A DNA stretch of 64,000 bases from Anagrus nilaparvatae (lineage: Eukaryota > Arthropoda > Insecta > Hymenoptera > Mymaridae), in the NCBI GenBank assembly GCA_022575985.1, contig JAKSXM010000007.1, positions 21,020,501 through 21,084,500 on the forward strand. The letters run 5' to 3'. A program made the position numbers and the translations under genes. Shown piece after piece: positions 1-13,465 of the stretch; the first letter of the stretch is position 1, and each line of letters starts with the position of its first letter. The notes below the pieces were generated by a model. That model saw nothing but the letters and a program-made list of their open reading frames with translations, did no database searches and was not told the DNA's origin.

Positions 1-1705
1 TTTTATAACAATAATCGTTAGCCTTGATTAATTTAAGTACGATCCATAATTAAAAAATTTATAATTTTAATGCATAAAGGATAATAAAAAACTAGGGTTA
101 TGGAGGATCTCGTCACTTACTCACAAACTTAAAATTTTAAAGAGATGTTTAAATATTTTACAGTAATACTACTTAAGAAATAGTATTATTGGCCTTGGTT
201 TTGTATGGTTTGGTTCAAAATTTTCTGAAAGCAGCTATGCTAGTCTATTATATAACCATTTATAGGTTATGCAGATATTTTTTTTAAATAAACCAATAAA
301 TAGAAGAGATAATAAGACTCCAATATAAATTTTTATTACTTTTTATTAATTTTCTCTTTTAAATAATTACTGTTTCTTAATAAAAAATAAATTTTTCAGT
401 TTACACGAGTTTACATTTTTATTACGTTGAAAAAAAATTTACAAAATATTTATCTATTTAATTTTATTAATTTAAGATTTACTCCACTTCTAATATAACA
501 ACATAATTTTGAAAATTAATTTTTTCTTTTTATATTATTATAGAAGTATATAGAACATGGTGTATAATTTATTGTTATTTATTTTCTTTTTAACTGATAT
601 TGCAAAAATTTTCATATTTTCTCAATTTCAAATTTGACTTCTAGTTACTTTAGTTACTTAGTTGGTACTACTGTGCACTTCTAGCACGTCAATTAAATTA
701 TAATAAAAACGCATTCCAGGCTTGTGCGTCTGTATAAATTGGTAAAACGAAGTATTTATTAAAAACACTCATGTGGATAAGAGTTTTTTTTACAAAATCC
801 CTAATTATTATAAAGAAAAATTTAAAAAATATGATTCTAACCTATCCAAGTTTTTTATTTTTAGACTTAAAATATCTTTGCCGGACTTAAAATCATAAAA
901 AATTGTGATCAAATTATTCTAAATTTGTGAGAGAAAACTATCGCAAATGATTTTTTTGCATATTATTCCTAATGTAAGAAAAAACGAAATACAAAGAATT
1001 CTTGAAAATTTTATTTTTACATTAATTACCGTTTGCCGGGATTCAAAAATGATATTTCTTTTCTTATTTTGTATCTTTTGCAACAAGGAATCATTTACTG
1101 CTAAAATTTTAAGCAAAAATCCACTTAGGAATTTTCCTCTTTTTAAAATAATTTTTTTTTTCATTTTTAGGTTGGGAATTTTTCCATGAACGTTCCAGAC
1201 TTCAATGACATTTTTAACCCCTCCCCTCCTTTTTTATCTCCTTGTTACGTTTTTTGCAATTATTTTTATATCGTCAACATTGGCTGTCATCAATCACAAC
1301 CCCCCTTCCCTAAAAAATATATACCAAAAAAAGATAACGTCATTAATGGGTGTCCCCTTATTTTTGGGCAAGTTTATAATTTTTAATTGCGTATTTATAA
1401 AACTGAAATTAAAAAATATCCTCAATACAATATATTCTTTAGGTAAAAAGCATCGAACAGATTATACGTAGTATATAAAAATAGAAAGGCTTATAATACA
1501 GTAATTAAAATTATTCAGACCGCGTGTCGTATATAAATGTGAATGAATACTAAGGTAGGTTAAGTGTATGAATAATCAGTTCAAGATAAAACTACAGAAA
1601 GAGTTAAATTTAAACGTGAATAGAAAGTCTTGATTGTTGTCGAGATTCGCGTCATTAGGGAGAATCTTTGCTATACATAATATTATAAAATTGAGTAGAT
1701 ATGCA
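1..1705. other. A+T-rich noncoding stretch
   Basis: No gene is seen. Reading frames of 60-90 codons around 919-1471 overlap one another on both strands, consist mostly of Phe/Ile/Lys/Asn, and show no domain or motif, so they look like chance openings in A+T-rich DNA. A pyrimidine-rich patch with short C runs lies at about 1218-1312. Nothing else is recognisable. Confidence 0.7.
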
Positions 1706-1706
1706 T

Positions 1707-1709
<3 letters not shown>

Positions 1710-1759
<50 letters not shown>
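1710..1759. repeat. (GA)n microsatellite
   Basis: About 24 uninterrupted AG dinucleotides, followed by a purine-rich tail. It lies about 25 bp before the left arm of the inverted repeat at 1782-2405. Confidence 0.95.
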
Positions 1760-1763
<4 letters not shown>

Positions 1764-1781
1764 AATCTTAGAAAATAAGTT

Positions 1782-2405
1782 TGAGCGTATATATGTCGCA
1801 GTCGTTTTCTTGAATTCCGTCACTTTATGAAAACACTAGGCTTTTTATAAAGGCTTTTTATAAAGGCCAGTCACAAGGTATTAACAAATAAAAAATAACA
1901 AAATTCGACCTATACAAAGTGATGATAATGGATTAGGTACTCTACATTTTACCGAAAGTACTAGGCGTTCTGTTGCAAGCGAAAAGAATTTTTATAAGAG
2001 GTTTAAAAAAATACAAGAATATTAGGCACTTTATAATTTAAAAAAAATTCTATAAAATTCTTAACCAGTTTGACGGTTTTGGTCACTATAACTAAGGTTG
2101 ATCATGAACTGTTAGATACCTGTAACATTCTTGGAAAAGTGGTTGATTGGCTCATTTATTTTAATACCAATTAGCTGCATTTAATTTCGTTAATCGAGCA
2201 AATTAATTAAGCTTTCAACTCAGTGCTTAAAAAATAAATGTTAACATTTTGCAAAAGGTATTAGAGGCTTCTAATTTTCATAATATTGTTAATCCATAAT
2301 CCAGAGTACCTAATCTGGCATCGTCTTTTTATAAAAAGACTGAAAAGACTAATTTTTTTAAAATGACGGAATTCAAGAAAACGACTGCAACATATATATT
2401 TCCAC
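1782..2405. repeat. Imperfect inverted repeat (foldback), about 0.62 kb
   Basis: The left end at about 1785-1830 (containing CAGTCGTTTTCTTGAATTCC) is repeated as its reverse complement at about 2361-2405 with only a few mismatches. Further in, GGATTAGGTACTCT near 1930 matches the reverse complement of AGAGTACCTAATC near 2303, so the arms extend inward with gaps. A short direct duplication of the GGCTTTTTATAAA type sits at 1841-1867. There is no coding potential. It is probably an old MITE or an inverted duplication. Confidence 0.7.
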
Positions 2406-2740
2406 AAATTTAAAAGTATAGCTGCACTACATACATACAAAATGTACATGTTTCGAAACGACTCGGTCTTATATAAAATCGGAAAATTACAATTTCAAAG
2501 CTTAAATACAAAATTATGGATTAAGAGATGAATATTTTATAAATACGTATTATAATTTTGTAACTAATATATGAGTATTTTTTAAATACAACCAGAATGG
2601 CTGGTGTTCGGGTCTTCAAATTGACTCAAAATGATATATTTTCGGTTTTTAAAACCAATATTTAGAAAAATAAAATTTGAAATAATAACTTGATTATAAA
2701 CATCTAAATGTATTAATATATTAAGTAAGTTTTTTTTAAC
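2406..2740. other. A+T-rich noncoding stretch
   Basis: No gene, RNA or clear repeat is seen. Confidence 0.6.
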
Positions 2741-2749
2741 ACACTGCAC

Positions 2750-2993
2750 ACAGGCGCAAAGGGTGCCTTACTTGGAGCATAGTTGATATACGCCACTGTG
2801 CACTAGAGAGTGCTCCATTAATTTAAACGTTTTTGGAGTGTAAAACTGAGTACTCTGGCTTGCATTCAAAAATATTTGAACTTAGTTCTATTTTTTTAAA
2901 CTTCTGATCTAGATTGTTAATGGGAACTCTTACAGCGTAGCTTAGCGCTCAGCGCACATTATCTGTGCGCCAAGTGAGGCAACTTTTGGGCTG
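2750..2993. repeat. Degenerate inverted repeat with less A+T-rich arms
   Basis: The left arm at about 2752-2800 (GGCGCAAAGGGTGCCTTACTTGG) resembles the reverse complement of about 2950-2993 (CCAAGTGAGGCAACTTTTGGGC). GCGC and GTGC motifs recur in both arms. The match is imperfect, and the element type is unknown. Confidence 0.4.
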
Positions 2994-5279
2994 ATACAAG
3001 CTAAAAATTATAAGTTAAAAAGAATAAAAATTTTAATATCACTTGTATTTACGCTCATCATACTTAAAAATATAATTTTCTGAGAAATTAGTACAACGCA
3101 GTAATTAACCCGAAATTTCGAAAATATGCTATGGCCAAAAGTTACTTGGTTTTAATTTTAACAAGGTCATTTAATATTAAGTCTAGAAAATCACAGTAAA
3201 TATTTGATCTAACTCATTAAATATGTTAATATGATAAAATGCTGCAAGCCTTTAAGATTTATAGACACAAATTCATTTAGCATGACTTTCTAAACTCCAT
3301 TATAAACTTCAGTTATGTCGAGGAATTCAATATTTTGTATCCTGAAATGCCAATAATTATACAGAAATATATTAAACATCATTTTTCAAGTTCAATCACT
3401 GCTGATTTCATGAAGATAAATAAAAAAATTTATTACTCTTTTTATTCCTAACTTTATGCCTCGAAAAACCTTTTTTGAAAAAAATTTTTAACGTCGTACT
3501 TACAAAATTACGAATGTTTAAGAATTAAAAGATTTAAGTAAATGTATTATTTTAAATCTAATGGTATTTAAAAGTTCATTTTAAATTATTCCAACATCTT
3601 TCTATTTTATACACAAGAAAATAGTTTAAATTTTAATGCTTGAATTATAAGCTTTTGGATATGTAGCTTGCGCGCGCATTCAGGATAAGTGCTTGCACAT
3701 AAAATAGTGTAAAATTGTAAAAATTCATTTTTGTTTTATTACTTTGATTACTAAAATTTTCAAATTAATTACTTTTTTTTTCAAGTATTTTTCTAAAATT
3801 TTTAATATTTAATTCATTTAATTAGCCACGAGAGAAAAAAAAACTTTACTAGCATCATGCATTTTTCTAAGTTATTTTAATCTGCTGCATTAAATTTTGT
3901 ATTAAAAAATAAGTAAAATCAAGGACAGCTTTTTCTACAGTCTGTAATTATTAATAATGAAAAGAATTTTATTTGAACTCAATTCAGTAAAGAAAATACA
4001 ATTGCTCTAAATTTTTGGCAATTAATCTTATTTTTAAACAGCATAATTTATATTAGCAAAAATCTAAAATGACTTTCAGGCTAAATATCTTCAAGTTAAA
4101 TATTTATAAATTAACTAAAAATAATTAAAATTTCAAAAATTTTAACGAATTCCAGAATGAATTTCTGATATTTTAAAACATTTAAAAAAAAACTTTGCAA
4201 AAATTAAAAATTTTATTTGTATGAAAAAAAAGTCGGTGTAATAATTCAAATTAAAAAAAAAAATTAGACTCTTGAAAAAAAAATGTTGTTGTATTTTTTA
4301 AATCCAGTGAAAATTTTAATACAATATGTGTCACACACATTATATTATAAACGTTAAAATGCATAAATATTTCTATGTGATAACAAGTCTGTTAACAAGA
4401 TATATAATAATAATCATTATAATGCGCAAACTCTTATATATATATAATTTTAGTAGGAAAAATACGCTTGCGCTGGTCTATTATAATTACATACAACTGT
4501 ATACGTAAATGAATTATTAAATTAAATTGAGATGCAAAATTAGTTGCTTTATTTTTTATTTATAAAATTTTTTTGTTAATATTTTTATTTTTACTGTATT
4601 TTTTAAGTAGAGAGAATTAATTATTTAGGTTGGAATTTGCATTGTTAGTAGTTAAAATTAGTAGTAAAATTTTTTTACAATTTTTAATACGGTAAATTTA
4701 TTAGATGAAAATAATGTAAATTTAGACTTTTAATGTTCATTTATCTTCTCAGCTTTTGAAGATCAGGAACCTCATATTTATCCTCTTTATTTCTCGAATT
4801 TTGTACAAATATTTTTTATTATTTTGGAAATTTTATAAGAATAGAAGTTATATTATAAAAACATAAAATATTTTATTTAAAAGTTAGAAATTTTTATTTT
4901 GTTATTTATTCAAGTTTTACTTTTATTCAACTTTTTTTATGCAAAAGTAAATAAAACAAGGCTTAAAAATTGACATAAAAATTGGTCTTTCAACATTTGG
5001 AAGTCACAAAACCTGCTAAAACTCAAAAATATGAAAACCCAAAATTTTTACTATAACAAAGGTTCCTATTTTAGAAATGAAAAACCGATGAAATATTTTT
5101 ACAAAAATCGAAGAAACAAAATAACATTCGAAACGAAAGATATTACGAAATGATTTTTTTTTTTTTTTAAAGTAAATTTTACTTTGTACACATGCTTTTC
5201 TCATTGGGATTTTATTTTGATAGTTATATTTTTATTATATATTTATATATATAGAAATATATATGATCTATAGTTATAT
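2994..5279. other. A+T-rich noncoding stretch
   Basis: No gene, RNA gene or convincing repeat is seen. Poly-A and poly-T tracts of up to about 14 bases are scattered through it, for example near 5154-5168. Confidence 0.65.
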
Positions 5280-5304
5280 GCACACACACACACACACACA
5301 CACA
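5280..5304. repeat. (CA)n microsatellite
   Basis: About 12 CA dinucleotides, next to a TA-rich tract. Confidence 0.95.
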
Positions 5305-7249
5305 AACTGTCAAATAGAGAAAAAACATACACAAACATTTCAATACGTACATTGAAACTATCTAACTTTCTTTTTACGCTTGCAAACACAGCAAATAAAT
5401 TTTAAATTTATAACGTTGGATGGATTAAACTTTGAAAGCTCAATTTTTTTTTTTACTTTTTTTTATTTTTCATTCTTCAGTTAGAATAAAATTTTAATTT
5501 TACTACGTATAAACTTTAAATCTTGATTTTCCATATTAAAAAAAAAAATACAGCACAGTACAAGTTTTATTTTTTTTACAACTTGTGTAAAATGCTAATC
5601 TTTAGAAATATAGAAAAAATAATTTACATGTTAATTTAAGTAGTATAAGTAAATAATTAGTCAGACGAAAGATAAAAATTTTTATTTTGCTTTCTTTTAA
5701 ACCTTTAGAAAATTGTTTAAAAAAATTATTTTTAAAAATAGTTGAGAAAAATTTGGTAGAAAGAATTTTTCCATAGTTTTTTTTAACACACAGCTTAAAT
5801 TTCAATTTTCAGTTTAACCACATAAATTTTATACATGAAAGTATCTTTGTGGTTATACCGAAAATTGAACGTCTATTACCGAGTAACGTTTTTGTTTGGC
5901 CCACACCTTTGATCTTTTAAGCATAAGTAATATGCATTATTTGATAGAGAACATTAATAAGATATATTGCTCTGCAAAGATGATTAGCAATTTAATGATT
6001 GATTGTTTTTAGCTTAAAATGCACTTGGTTTATTGACAATCAAGGATATAGTAAGGTCTGGATTAATAAATGGAAAGGCTTGCTAATTTTTTGGGAGAAA
6101 ATCTTAAGAAATTCTATTAATCGAGCTTTGTTGTTTATTAAGTGTATCAGGGATATTTTTTTGAAAATAATAAATTGATAAATAGTATAATTTATTTTCT
6201 CAAATGTTGTGGCCTCTCTTTGTTAGTTAAAAATTGTTTATATAGAATAATATCTATTTGCACCATTTTTGATCATTAAAATTTTAATATATATAAATTA
6301 AACAAATAAAAATGTTTATGTATGTATAAATCAATTTGTTTAGATAAAACTAAATATATGTTTAAATTTATATGATGATATATCAGTAAAATTATCAGAT
6401 TTTCAATCATAAATACAAATTGTCAGCATAAACTTCAAAAGTATATACTATATATATATTCATATTATATATGTATACATATATATGTATATTAAAAGGT
6501 GTGTTATTTTACTGCTTTCAAGATTTCTTTGCTCCGCCCATTTCTTTCGAATATTTTGAGCATAAAAACCCTCCAGCTCCAAGGATTTTTGGTTTTCAAT
6601 TTTTAAAACCATTGCAACCGAGCACTTGAAGTTTTCCATTTAAATAATTTAATGATTTTATAACTTATAAAAGCTTATTCCAAAAATTTTAAAAAACCCA
6701 GAAAACGTTATTTTATAAAAATAAAATTTTTAAAATACATTGCTTTTTATTTTTAATGTATTTTAAATGGGTAAATTGCGATTTACAAAAATCTGATTTT
6801 AGTAAAATACAGTTTTTTGGGACTTCTAAAATTTTGAAAATCAATTTTTATATATCCAAACGTAATTTTCTATCTGTTATCTAGTGTTTAAAAAACTTTT
6901 GAAGCACGTTAAAAAATGTTAAAAAATTACAAAGGTGAAAAGTCAAATTTCCCATGTTATTTAAATGAGAAACTTTTTTGATTTGAATCTTGTAGTCTAA
7001 CTTTATAAATAAGCTTACTTTTATTAGATGCAAATATTTATTAATTTGACCTTTATAATAAATAAGAAAAATTTTTCAAAATTTGTTATTAACAATTTCC
7101 AGAAATAAAAATTTTGATTTTTACGATATCCTCTAAATGACGCTTCTACCTTGAAAATCAACAAAGTACCTTCATATTTGCCTCATTTTTTTTGTATAAG
7201 AGTCACCTTTTAATCCCTGCAGACCACAAGACCTCAAGTTTGCTCCAAA
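5305..7249. other. A+T-rich noncoding stretch
   Basis: No gene is seen. Short open frames have no recognisable motifs. TATATA-rich tracts occur near 6440-6495. Confidence 0.65.
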
Positions 7250-7274
7250 ATGGCTAAATTTCAAACTGATACAA

Positions 7275-7962
7275 ACTGATTCAGAAAAAAAAAGCGGCAA
7301 AAAATTAGCTTCAAGCGAGGTTTTAATGAATTTCGATGCGGTTTGCGGCATTCAGTTCCTAAAAATGTGTATTTACCGAAAAGTATGGCAAGAATTTCTG
7401 ATTATTTGAATTTTCACCCTTTAAGTACTACCCCTAAATAAGAGTTTTTTTATAACATTCATTTTTTGCAAAAATTAGTTACCAATCACTTTTATAACTA
7501 TTGTAAACATTAAAAATTGTGAATTTTCATGAATTTAAAGTAAAAGAATATAAACTGCCCCTATTAAAACCCAAAGTACTTCTGAAACTACTCAAAGAAA
7601 TTGAGTTGCACATGCAAATAACCCTTAGAATTTTAAGGGTAGTTTCAGAGGTACTTTGGGTTTTAATAGGGACAGTTTTTATTCTTCTACTTTAAATTCA
7701 AGAAAATTCACAATTTTTAATGTTTACAATAGTTATAAAAGTGATTGGTAACTAATTTTTGCAAAAAATGAATGTTATAAAAAAACTCTTATTTAGGGGT
7801 AGTTTTAAGTACTTAAGGGGTGAAAATTCAAATAATCAGAAATTCTTGCCGTACTTTTCGGTAAATACACATTTTTAGGAACTGAATGCCGCAAACCGCG
7901 TCGAAATTCATTAAAACCTCGCTTGAAGCTAATTTTTTGCCGCTTTTTTTTTCTGAATCAGT
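7275..7962. repeat. Long near-perfect palindrome (foldback), arms about 320 bp
   Basis: The left arm (7275-7591) is the reverse complement of the right arm (7639-7962) with few mismatches, separated by a 47-bp spacer. The ends read ACTGATTCAG and CTGAATCAGT. The outside flanks carry a related direct repeat: TGGCTAAATTTCAAACT at about 7251-7267 and TGGCTAAAATTTCAAACT at about 7987-8004. No coding potential is seen. The high arm identity suggests a recent origin or arm-to-arm gene conversion. It is either a foldback MITE or an inverted duplication. Confidence 0.9.
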
Positions 7963-8004
7963 GTGTGATACCATCATTACCATTTTTGGCTAAAATTTCA
8001 AACT

Positions 8005-10265
8005 AGTTGTTTTCAAAAATAATTAACTCGTCTATTTTCCATTACTTGTTTGCGAAATAAGAGTCTCAATTTTGGGTATTTTAAAAAAATGTCTATTTAT
8101 ATCTCAAATATAACTCAATGAAATCAAGCGAGTAAAAAATTTTTGAGATCTATAAAACCTTTTGTCTTTGAAAATTGTAATTTTGTTAAAAAAAAGTTCA
8201 TTTTCAATCAAAAATGGACACTCAGGTTATTGACTATCACAACCTGTCCTGAAAGTTAGAAGTAAATCAGCTTTCCAAACAGTTGTCACTTCCCTTGTTT
8301 GTTACGTAAATTATTAATATTACCAAAATAAAATTAATAAAATAAGAGAAAAAAATTTTTTTAATTAATCTTTTAAAATAATAAAACAATTTTTTTTTTT
8401 ATTTCTTAAACACCAATCAATAAAAAATATTTTATTATTTTAATAATTACCTCTTTAACAGTTTTATTTTTTCTTATATCAACTCTATTGAAATTTTTCT
8501 AATTATTTTATCAAGTACACGTTCGTTAATTGCTCAAACAAAAATACGTGGAAAAAAAATAATAAAGACAAGTAAATACTGAATATTCCTGAACTTCAGT
8601 GTAAAAATAATTTAACAGTTTAAATTTAATAATAAAAATTGTTTCATACTCAAAATAAAAAATTCTACTTATCCAGTATTAAAAATATTTTTTAGGTATT
8701 CTGTTTATATTGTACCTTTTTTATTTATATTAAAAAAAATAAAAAATATGAAATTATCTTAGCGTAAAATATTTTTTTATTCTCAAATATATTCAAAATA
8801 CTAGGCGGTATTTCATCTTCTTTTTTTTGCTTATACTTAATATTTGCATTCAATTCAAATATTATATAATACCAAAACAGTTTATACACAATAATGTGTG
8901 TTATATGGGATATTTCAGGTTTTCTATTTTTTTTTTTTTTTTTAATAATTTTTGATTTTATTCAAATATTATTTTTTAATAAGAAAAAGTTAATTATAGA
9001 GTAAAGAAAATTTCTTTTGGAATAAAAAATTTAATTAATATTATTTTTAAAAATTGTTTATTTATTCAAAGGTTTATCGCCTTTAAGTAGATTCAAATTT
9101 ATAAAAACAGGTTTAAAAACTCTTTTCTGTATTGGGTTTAATTTCTAATATTTTAATTTATCTGCAGTGCTTTGTATTATATTTATGGTTGACTGCAAAA
9201 TAGATAAGTGAAAGTTCTTTTATTTTTTTAGAAATTTATATTTTATGTAACATTTGAGCCCTCTATCAAATATGAAAAACAGCATATTTATTTAAAAAAA
9301 TATTGCAATTTTAAATAATTTGAATAGAAAAAATCTAGGCTAAATTTAAGTTATTTTTTCAAAGCTTTTAAAATAATAATATATATGCTCAAATCCAGGT
9401 TATTCAACTAAAACACAAATTTTTTTTTCCTCATTGTTTATTATAAGTTTTTTATTTTTCATTTTTACAGATTTTTTAATGTCAATTTTTTCAATACTTA
9501 AGTCTAAGCTCAAGTCAATAAATCAAATATTGAATATATTATGTTATGACTAATTTAGAATCTTTTGCAAAAATAACACTTTTTCTTTAAACAAAGGTTT
9601 TTTATTTTTATCCTGTTTTTTAAATTTACAAAACAAGTTTAATAAAGTTAAAAGCTTTGTTTTTTATTTCAGGCACTAACACTTGATGATTTAGTCTGAG
9701 CCATGAAACAATTTTTGCTTATTTGAAATTGATACATAAATTATAAAAGTTTTTAAAGTAGGTATCAGTCTTTAGATCCTCTAAACACCTATGAATGCAT
9801 AAAATTCCATTAACATTAATTATGAAATTTTTCAGTACTCTAGAGTGTTAGTGTTAAAAAGTCACTACCATTTTCATAATATTTAATTATTGTCAGTTTT
9901 GAACTTCAATATCATATCGTGTAGGAGAGATTGATCGTTAAGGTAAATAAATAATGCATAAAGAATATTCTCTTGAAAAAATGGTAGATTTTTAAAAAGT
10001 ATAAAAAAATTTCGTTTAAAGTAAAAAAAAACCGTTTGCTGTAACTGGACTTCCGTTTGCCGCATAAAATCTTTTTTTCAGTGTAAATGAATCCCTACAT
10101 TTAAAAAAAAACTAAGAAGTCTAATTCTTGTTTCTAAAAAAGTTTTTAAAAAAACTAAAAAAAAAAAAACAACTAAAAACAGTCTTTTATAAACTATAAA
10201 CTTTTTTCTATACTTTAAAAAAGTAATTTTTATAACTAAAAATCAGCGTTGCTAATAATCAAAGC
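8005..10265. other. A+T-rich noncoding stretch
   Basis: No gene is seen. Near 10025-10090 a CTGTAACTGGACTTCCG patch followed by TTTTTTTCAGTGTAA resembles the terminal motif of small DNA elements seen elsewhere in the window, but no partner end was identified. Confidence 0.6.
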
Positions 10266-10289
10266 TGGACAATAGAGGCATGCTAAAAT

Positions 10290-10560
10290 CCGTATGTACG
10301 GCATACGGTTTTATGATATTTTTTCTATCTAGGGCAAAAAGACTATTTACTGACCGGTACGGGACATCCTTTTTGTCCTTTATATATAAAATATCTTACT
10401 GAACTTGCTATAAAAAAGTTTATTGTATTGAATGTGATTTCTGTGATCCATTGGCAAAAAAAAAAAATAAATATTTTTACAAACGTGAGTAATATTATAA
10501 TACTATCCGTTTACACTGAAAAATTTATACGGCTGCCGTATAAAAATATAATATGAATGG
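10290..10560. repeat. CCGTATG-rich palindromic repeat segment
   Basis: It opens with a compact palindrome at 10290-10308 (CCGTATG, 5-bp centre, CATACGG) and has a second TACGGCTGCCGTA palindrome near 10531. A CACTGAAAAA motif of the kind found at MITE ends sits near 10514. It is probably part of one or two small DNA elements whose limits I could not set. Confidence 0.4.
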
Positions 10561-10584
10561 AAATATTTCATACAGATACGTATC

Positions 10585-10770
10585 AATTTTTACATATCTG
10601 GGCCAAAAAAAGACCTAGACGCTTTTTTGCCCTTTATATGTAAAACTATATTTTAAATCACGGGGTCAAATATGGATTTCGACCTTTGAATACTGTCTGC
10701 ACTTGCTCGAGTGTACATCTGTATGTAAGGTTAAAATCAATATTTTATTTCTTGTTTAAAAAATAGTTAT
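10585..10770. repeat. Dispersed repeat, copy 1 (second copy at 16611-16808)
   Basis: This segment (ACATATCTGGGCC, then a poly-A tract, GCTTTTTTGCCC, TATATGTAAAACTAT, CTGTCTGCACT, AAATCAATATTTTAT) is collinear with 16611-16808 and shares most bases with it. It contains a short hairpin pairing GGGCCAAAAAAA with TTTTTTGCCC. The type is unknown and it is noncoding. Confidence 0.75.
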
Positions 10771-12510
10771 TGCCGTGCATAAGAATATTTTCACTAAGCA
10801 TTTCAACATCATACGGGTTCGTATAACTCGGACCAATATCATAAGGGCTTGTTTAATTCGTACGTGTTATAACGTTAAGGAGCACATGGATCTGTATACA
10901 TGGTTTTTGATAAAAGCTACGCAAATTGTTTACTGATCCGTATGCTTTCTTGCTTTATGAATTTTTTAAGTATTTTTTTTGAGTCCCTAACCCATCCTTT
11001 TTCGTGAGGTCTAGCGCAAGTTTTCCCTCCGATTGAAACGACATATAATTTTGAATGTCATTTTTATTTTTCTGAATATTTTATCATAAAAATTAATACT
11101 CGGATACATATAAATACACTTTAACACAAGACATTTGAAAAAGTAAATAAATAACAGAAAATGAAACGTTGGAATTGCCGTTTGACAAAATTTATTATCG
11201 TACATAATTATATTATTCTATGCTACAAGCAACAACTTTGTATATAATGCATACTTGACATTAAAAAGAAAGTTCAAAAATTTGTTGAGTTTAGATTGAA
11301 AATTAGAACTTTTGATGAAGAAGAATTATTAGGCAGCTAAAAGAGAAGGTCTTTTAACAATAGGTTAATAAGTCTCGTTAAATAATACAAAAAAATGTCA
11401 GGGACATTAGTTAAAATGAAATTAGCACTTTTAATGAAATAAGAAAAAATTACAGATCTCCTTCTTTCATTCAGTCCAATTTTGTACAAAAATTCCATTC
11501 CCTTACTGATTGAAATAAAGTAATTACAAGCATTGTATTTTTTCCTTTTCCTGAATATTGGTAAAAGTATAAATAAATGTATGAATCAAAATCGTAAAAC
11601 AATAATACAGTCGATAAACAGCCATATATGTATGTCAATATTATGAAAGATATGTGAGGAAATGAATAGAATAATAAAAAGAGATAGATAAATTAACAAA
11701 GCATTAAATACACATGTATTTTATTGTTTTGTAAATATTCAAACTAATTTATCATTAGTGTCAATTTATATTTGAAAAATTAACTGTTTTATTATCATTG
11801 ATAAAATAATTAAATTTATTTTTTCCAATCTATATGAGCTTTTCTCTGACAAAAGAGTAATGGTATACTTAATGAGACTCTAAATTGTAGCAGACGGAAT
11901 TTTTTTTTTTTTTTTTTTTTGCTAATGTCTTGAAACGTAAAGAAAATTTTTAAAAAGCGAGATTTACTCATTTAAAATGCAAGTACCATGCCTTTTTCTT
12001 GTACTTTTCTTTACATTTTACATCGTTTGAATTATTTAAATGAAAAAAAAATTTGGTAGTTACCTACAACAGGAAAATCAGTAGTGGTAAGCACAAATCT
12101 AACCGATTTTTTTATTTATTTATTTTTTTTTTTTCAGAGTACAAAGTTGAGTAATTTCGTTACAATAAGTGTTAAGTTATCTTACTTCTCTTAAAAATTA
12201 CAATTATTTAAAATAAATATTGTAAAAGTTTATCATAACTTTAATAAATTTTATTATGAGTTTTACTATAGTAAATAATAGTTTAATAAATTTTAATTAA
12301 AAAATTCTTTCTGTGCTGTACCAGAATTTTAAGCTTTATCCAACGACGCTACCAACAACAATCTCTTGCTCTTTCGCTTCAAAAAAGAGTTATAATAAAT
12401 TTTTGGTATTTAAATATGGTTATAGGGGCAAAAACTTGTGCTTTTTCAGATTCTGAAGTTAGATTTTTCAATATTTATTTTATTATTTGCCAATAAATAA
12501 GATGAATAAC
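10771..12510. other. A+T-rich noncoding stretch
   Basis: No gene is seen. A long poly-T tract lies near 11901-11920. Open frames here are short and without motifs. Confidence 0.65.
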
Positions 12511-12514
12511 CAAG

Positions 12515-13135
12515 TGACTCTCATAGGAGAGGAAATTATTACATCAAAATGAGATAATTAACAGTTTCCCACTAACTCCTAAAAGTGACCTAAATTTTTG
12601 TCAAATTCGCTTCAGTACTACATTAGCTAAAAAGTTTATATATTTAAACTCTTTTGAGGAACCCTATTTGGGTCGAGTTTTACCCTTCCTGGGGATAAAA
12701 AAAAATTTTTTTTAACGCTTGGAATTGATTAATTTTTTCATTTTAAAACGAAAAGGTGAGTATGAATTTTTTAATTAAATGCACCTATTTTAAGTTACAA
12801 CCCTTAAAACTTTTATTTTTTCAAAGGAAATACTTAAGTAATCAAAGTTTTAAGGGCTGTAACTTGGTAGGAGTGCATTTAATAAAAAAATTCATATTCA
12901 TCTTTCCGTTTTAGAATGCAAAAATTAATTTATTTCAATCACTATTTTGAAAATGTTGTTTTTGTTTTTAAAAAAATAGAAAACCAACATGGAGATTCAT
13001 CAAAAAATTTTAAATATATAAACTTTTTGGCTAAGGTAGTACTGAAGCAAATTCCACAAAAATTTAGGTCACTTTTACTAGTTGATGGAAAACTGGAAGG
13101 GTCTGTAATGATTTTCTCTACTATGAAATGGTCGT
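12515..13135. repeat. Inverted repeat (foldback), arms about 290 bp
   Basis: The left arm (about 12515-12815) and right arm (about 12844-13135) are reverse complements with moderate divergence. AAAAGTGACCTAAATTTTTG near 12581 matches CAAAAATTTAGGTCACTTTT near 13058, and ACCCTTAAAACTTT near 12799 matches AAAGTTTTAAGGG near 12844. The spacer is about 30 bp. The 77-codon plus-strand frame at 12916-13149 lies inside the right arm and is not a gene. Confidence 0.85.
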
Positions 13136-13314
13136 GTTGGCAGATATAGGTTACTCAATATTCTGGCAAAAGAAAACAAATTATTTTAAAATCATTTTTG
13201 GCTATTTATTTGTCGAAGAAAAAAACATACAATTGGTTTGTAAACTCACAATGAACGAACAATGTTTAATATTACATTTTGAGCCTTCATAATTTTAAGC
13301 TAAAAGAAAAGTTT

Positions 13315-13465
13315 CTAGCTCCTAAAATCCTTATAATTCTATATCCCTTTATCGAAAATATTCTAAGTACCTAAATCGAAATTATTCTAAGTCCATTTGA
13401 CCCCCTCCCAAATAACATGTTTTAAGTACTCCCCCTGCCTATAAACATGTTCCATGTTAAAATTG
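13315..13465. repeat. CTAAATCGAA-type short-period repeat with C runs
   Basis: It contains degenerate units of about 22-24 bp of the form CTAAATCGAAATTATTCTAA followed by GTCC, then ATTTGACCCCCTCCC and a terminal ATGTTCCATGTTAAAAT. The same arrangement recurs at about 14880-15025, and parts of it at 44228-44340, 45050-45215, 61615-61672 and 62387-62460. Confidence 0.75.

Noticed and set aside
919..1471. Cluster of overlapping 66-88-codon open frames on both strands
   Set aside because: Composition is Phe/Ile/Lys-rich, frames overlap on opposite strands, no motif or initiation context; expected by chance in A+T-rich DNA.
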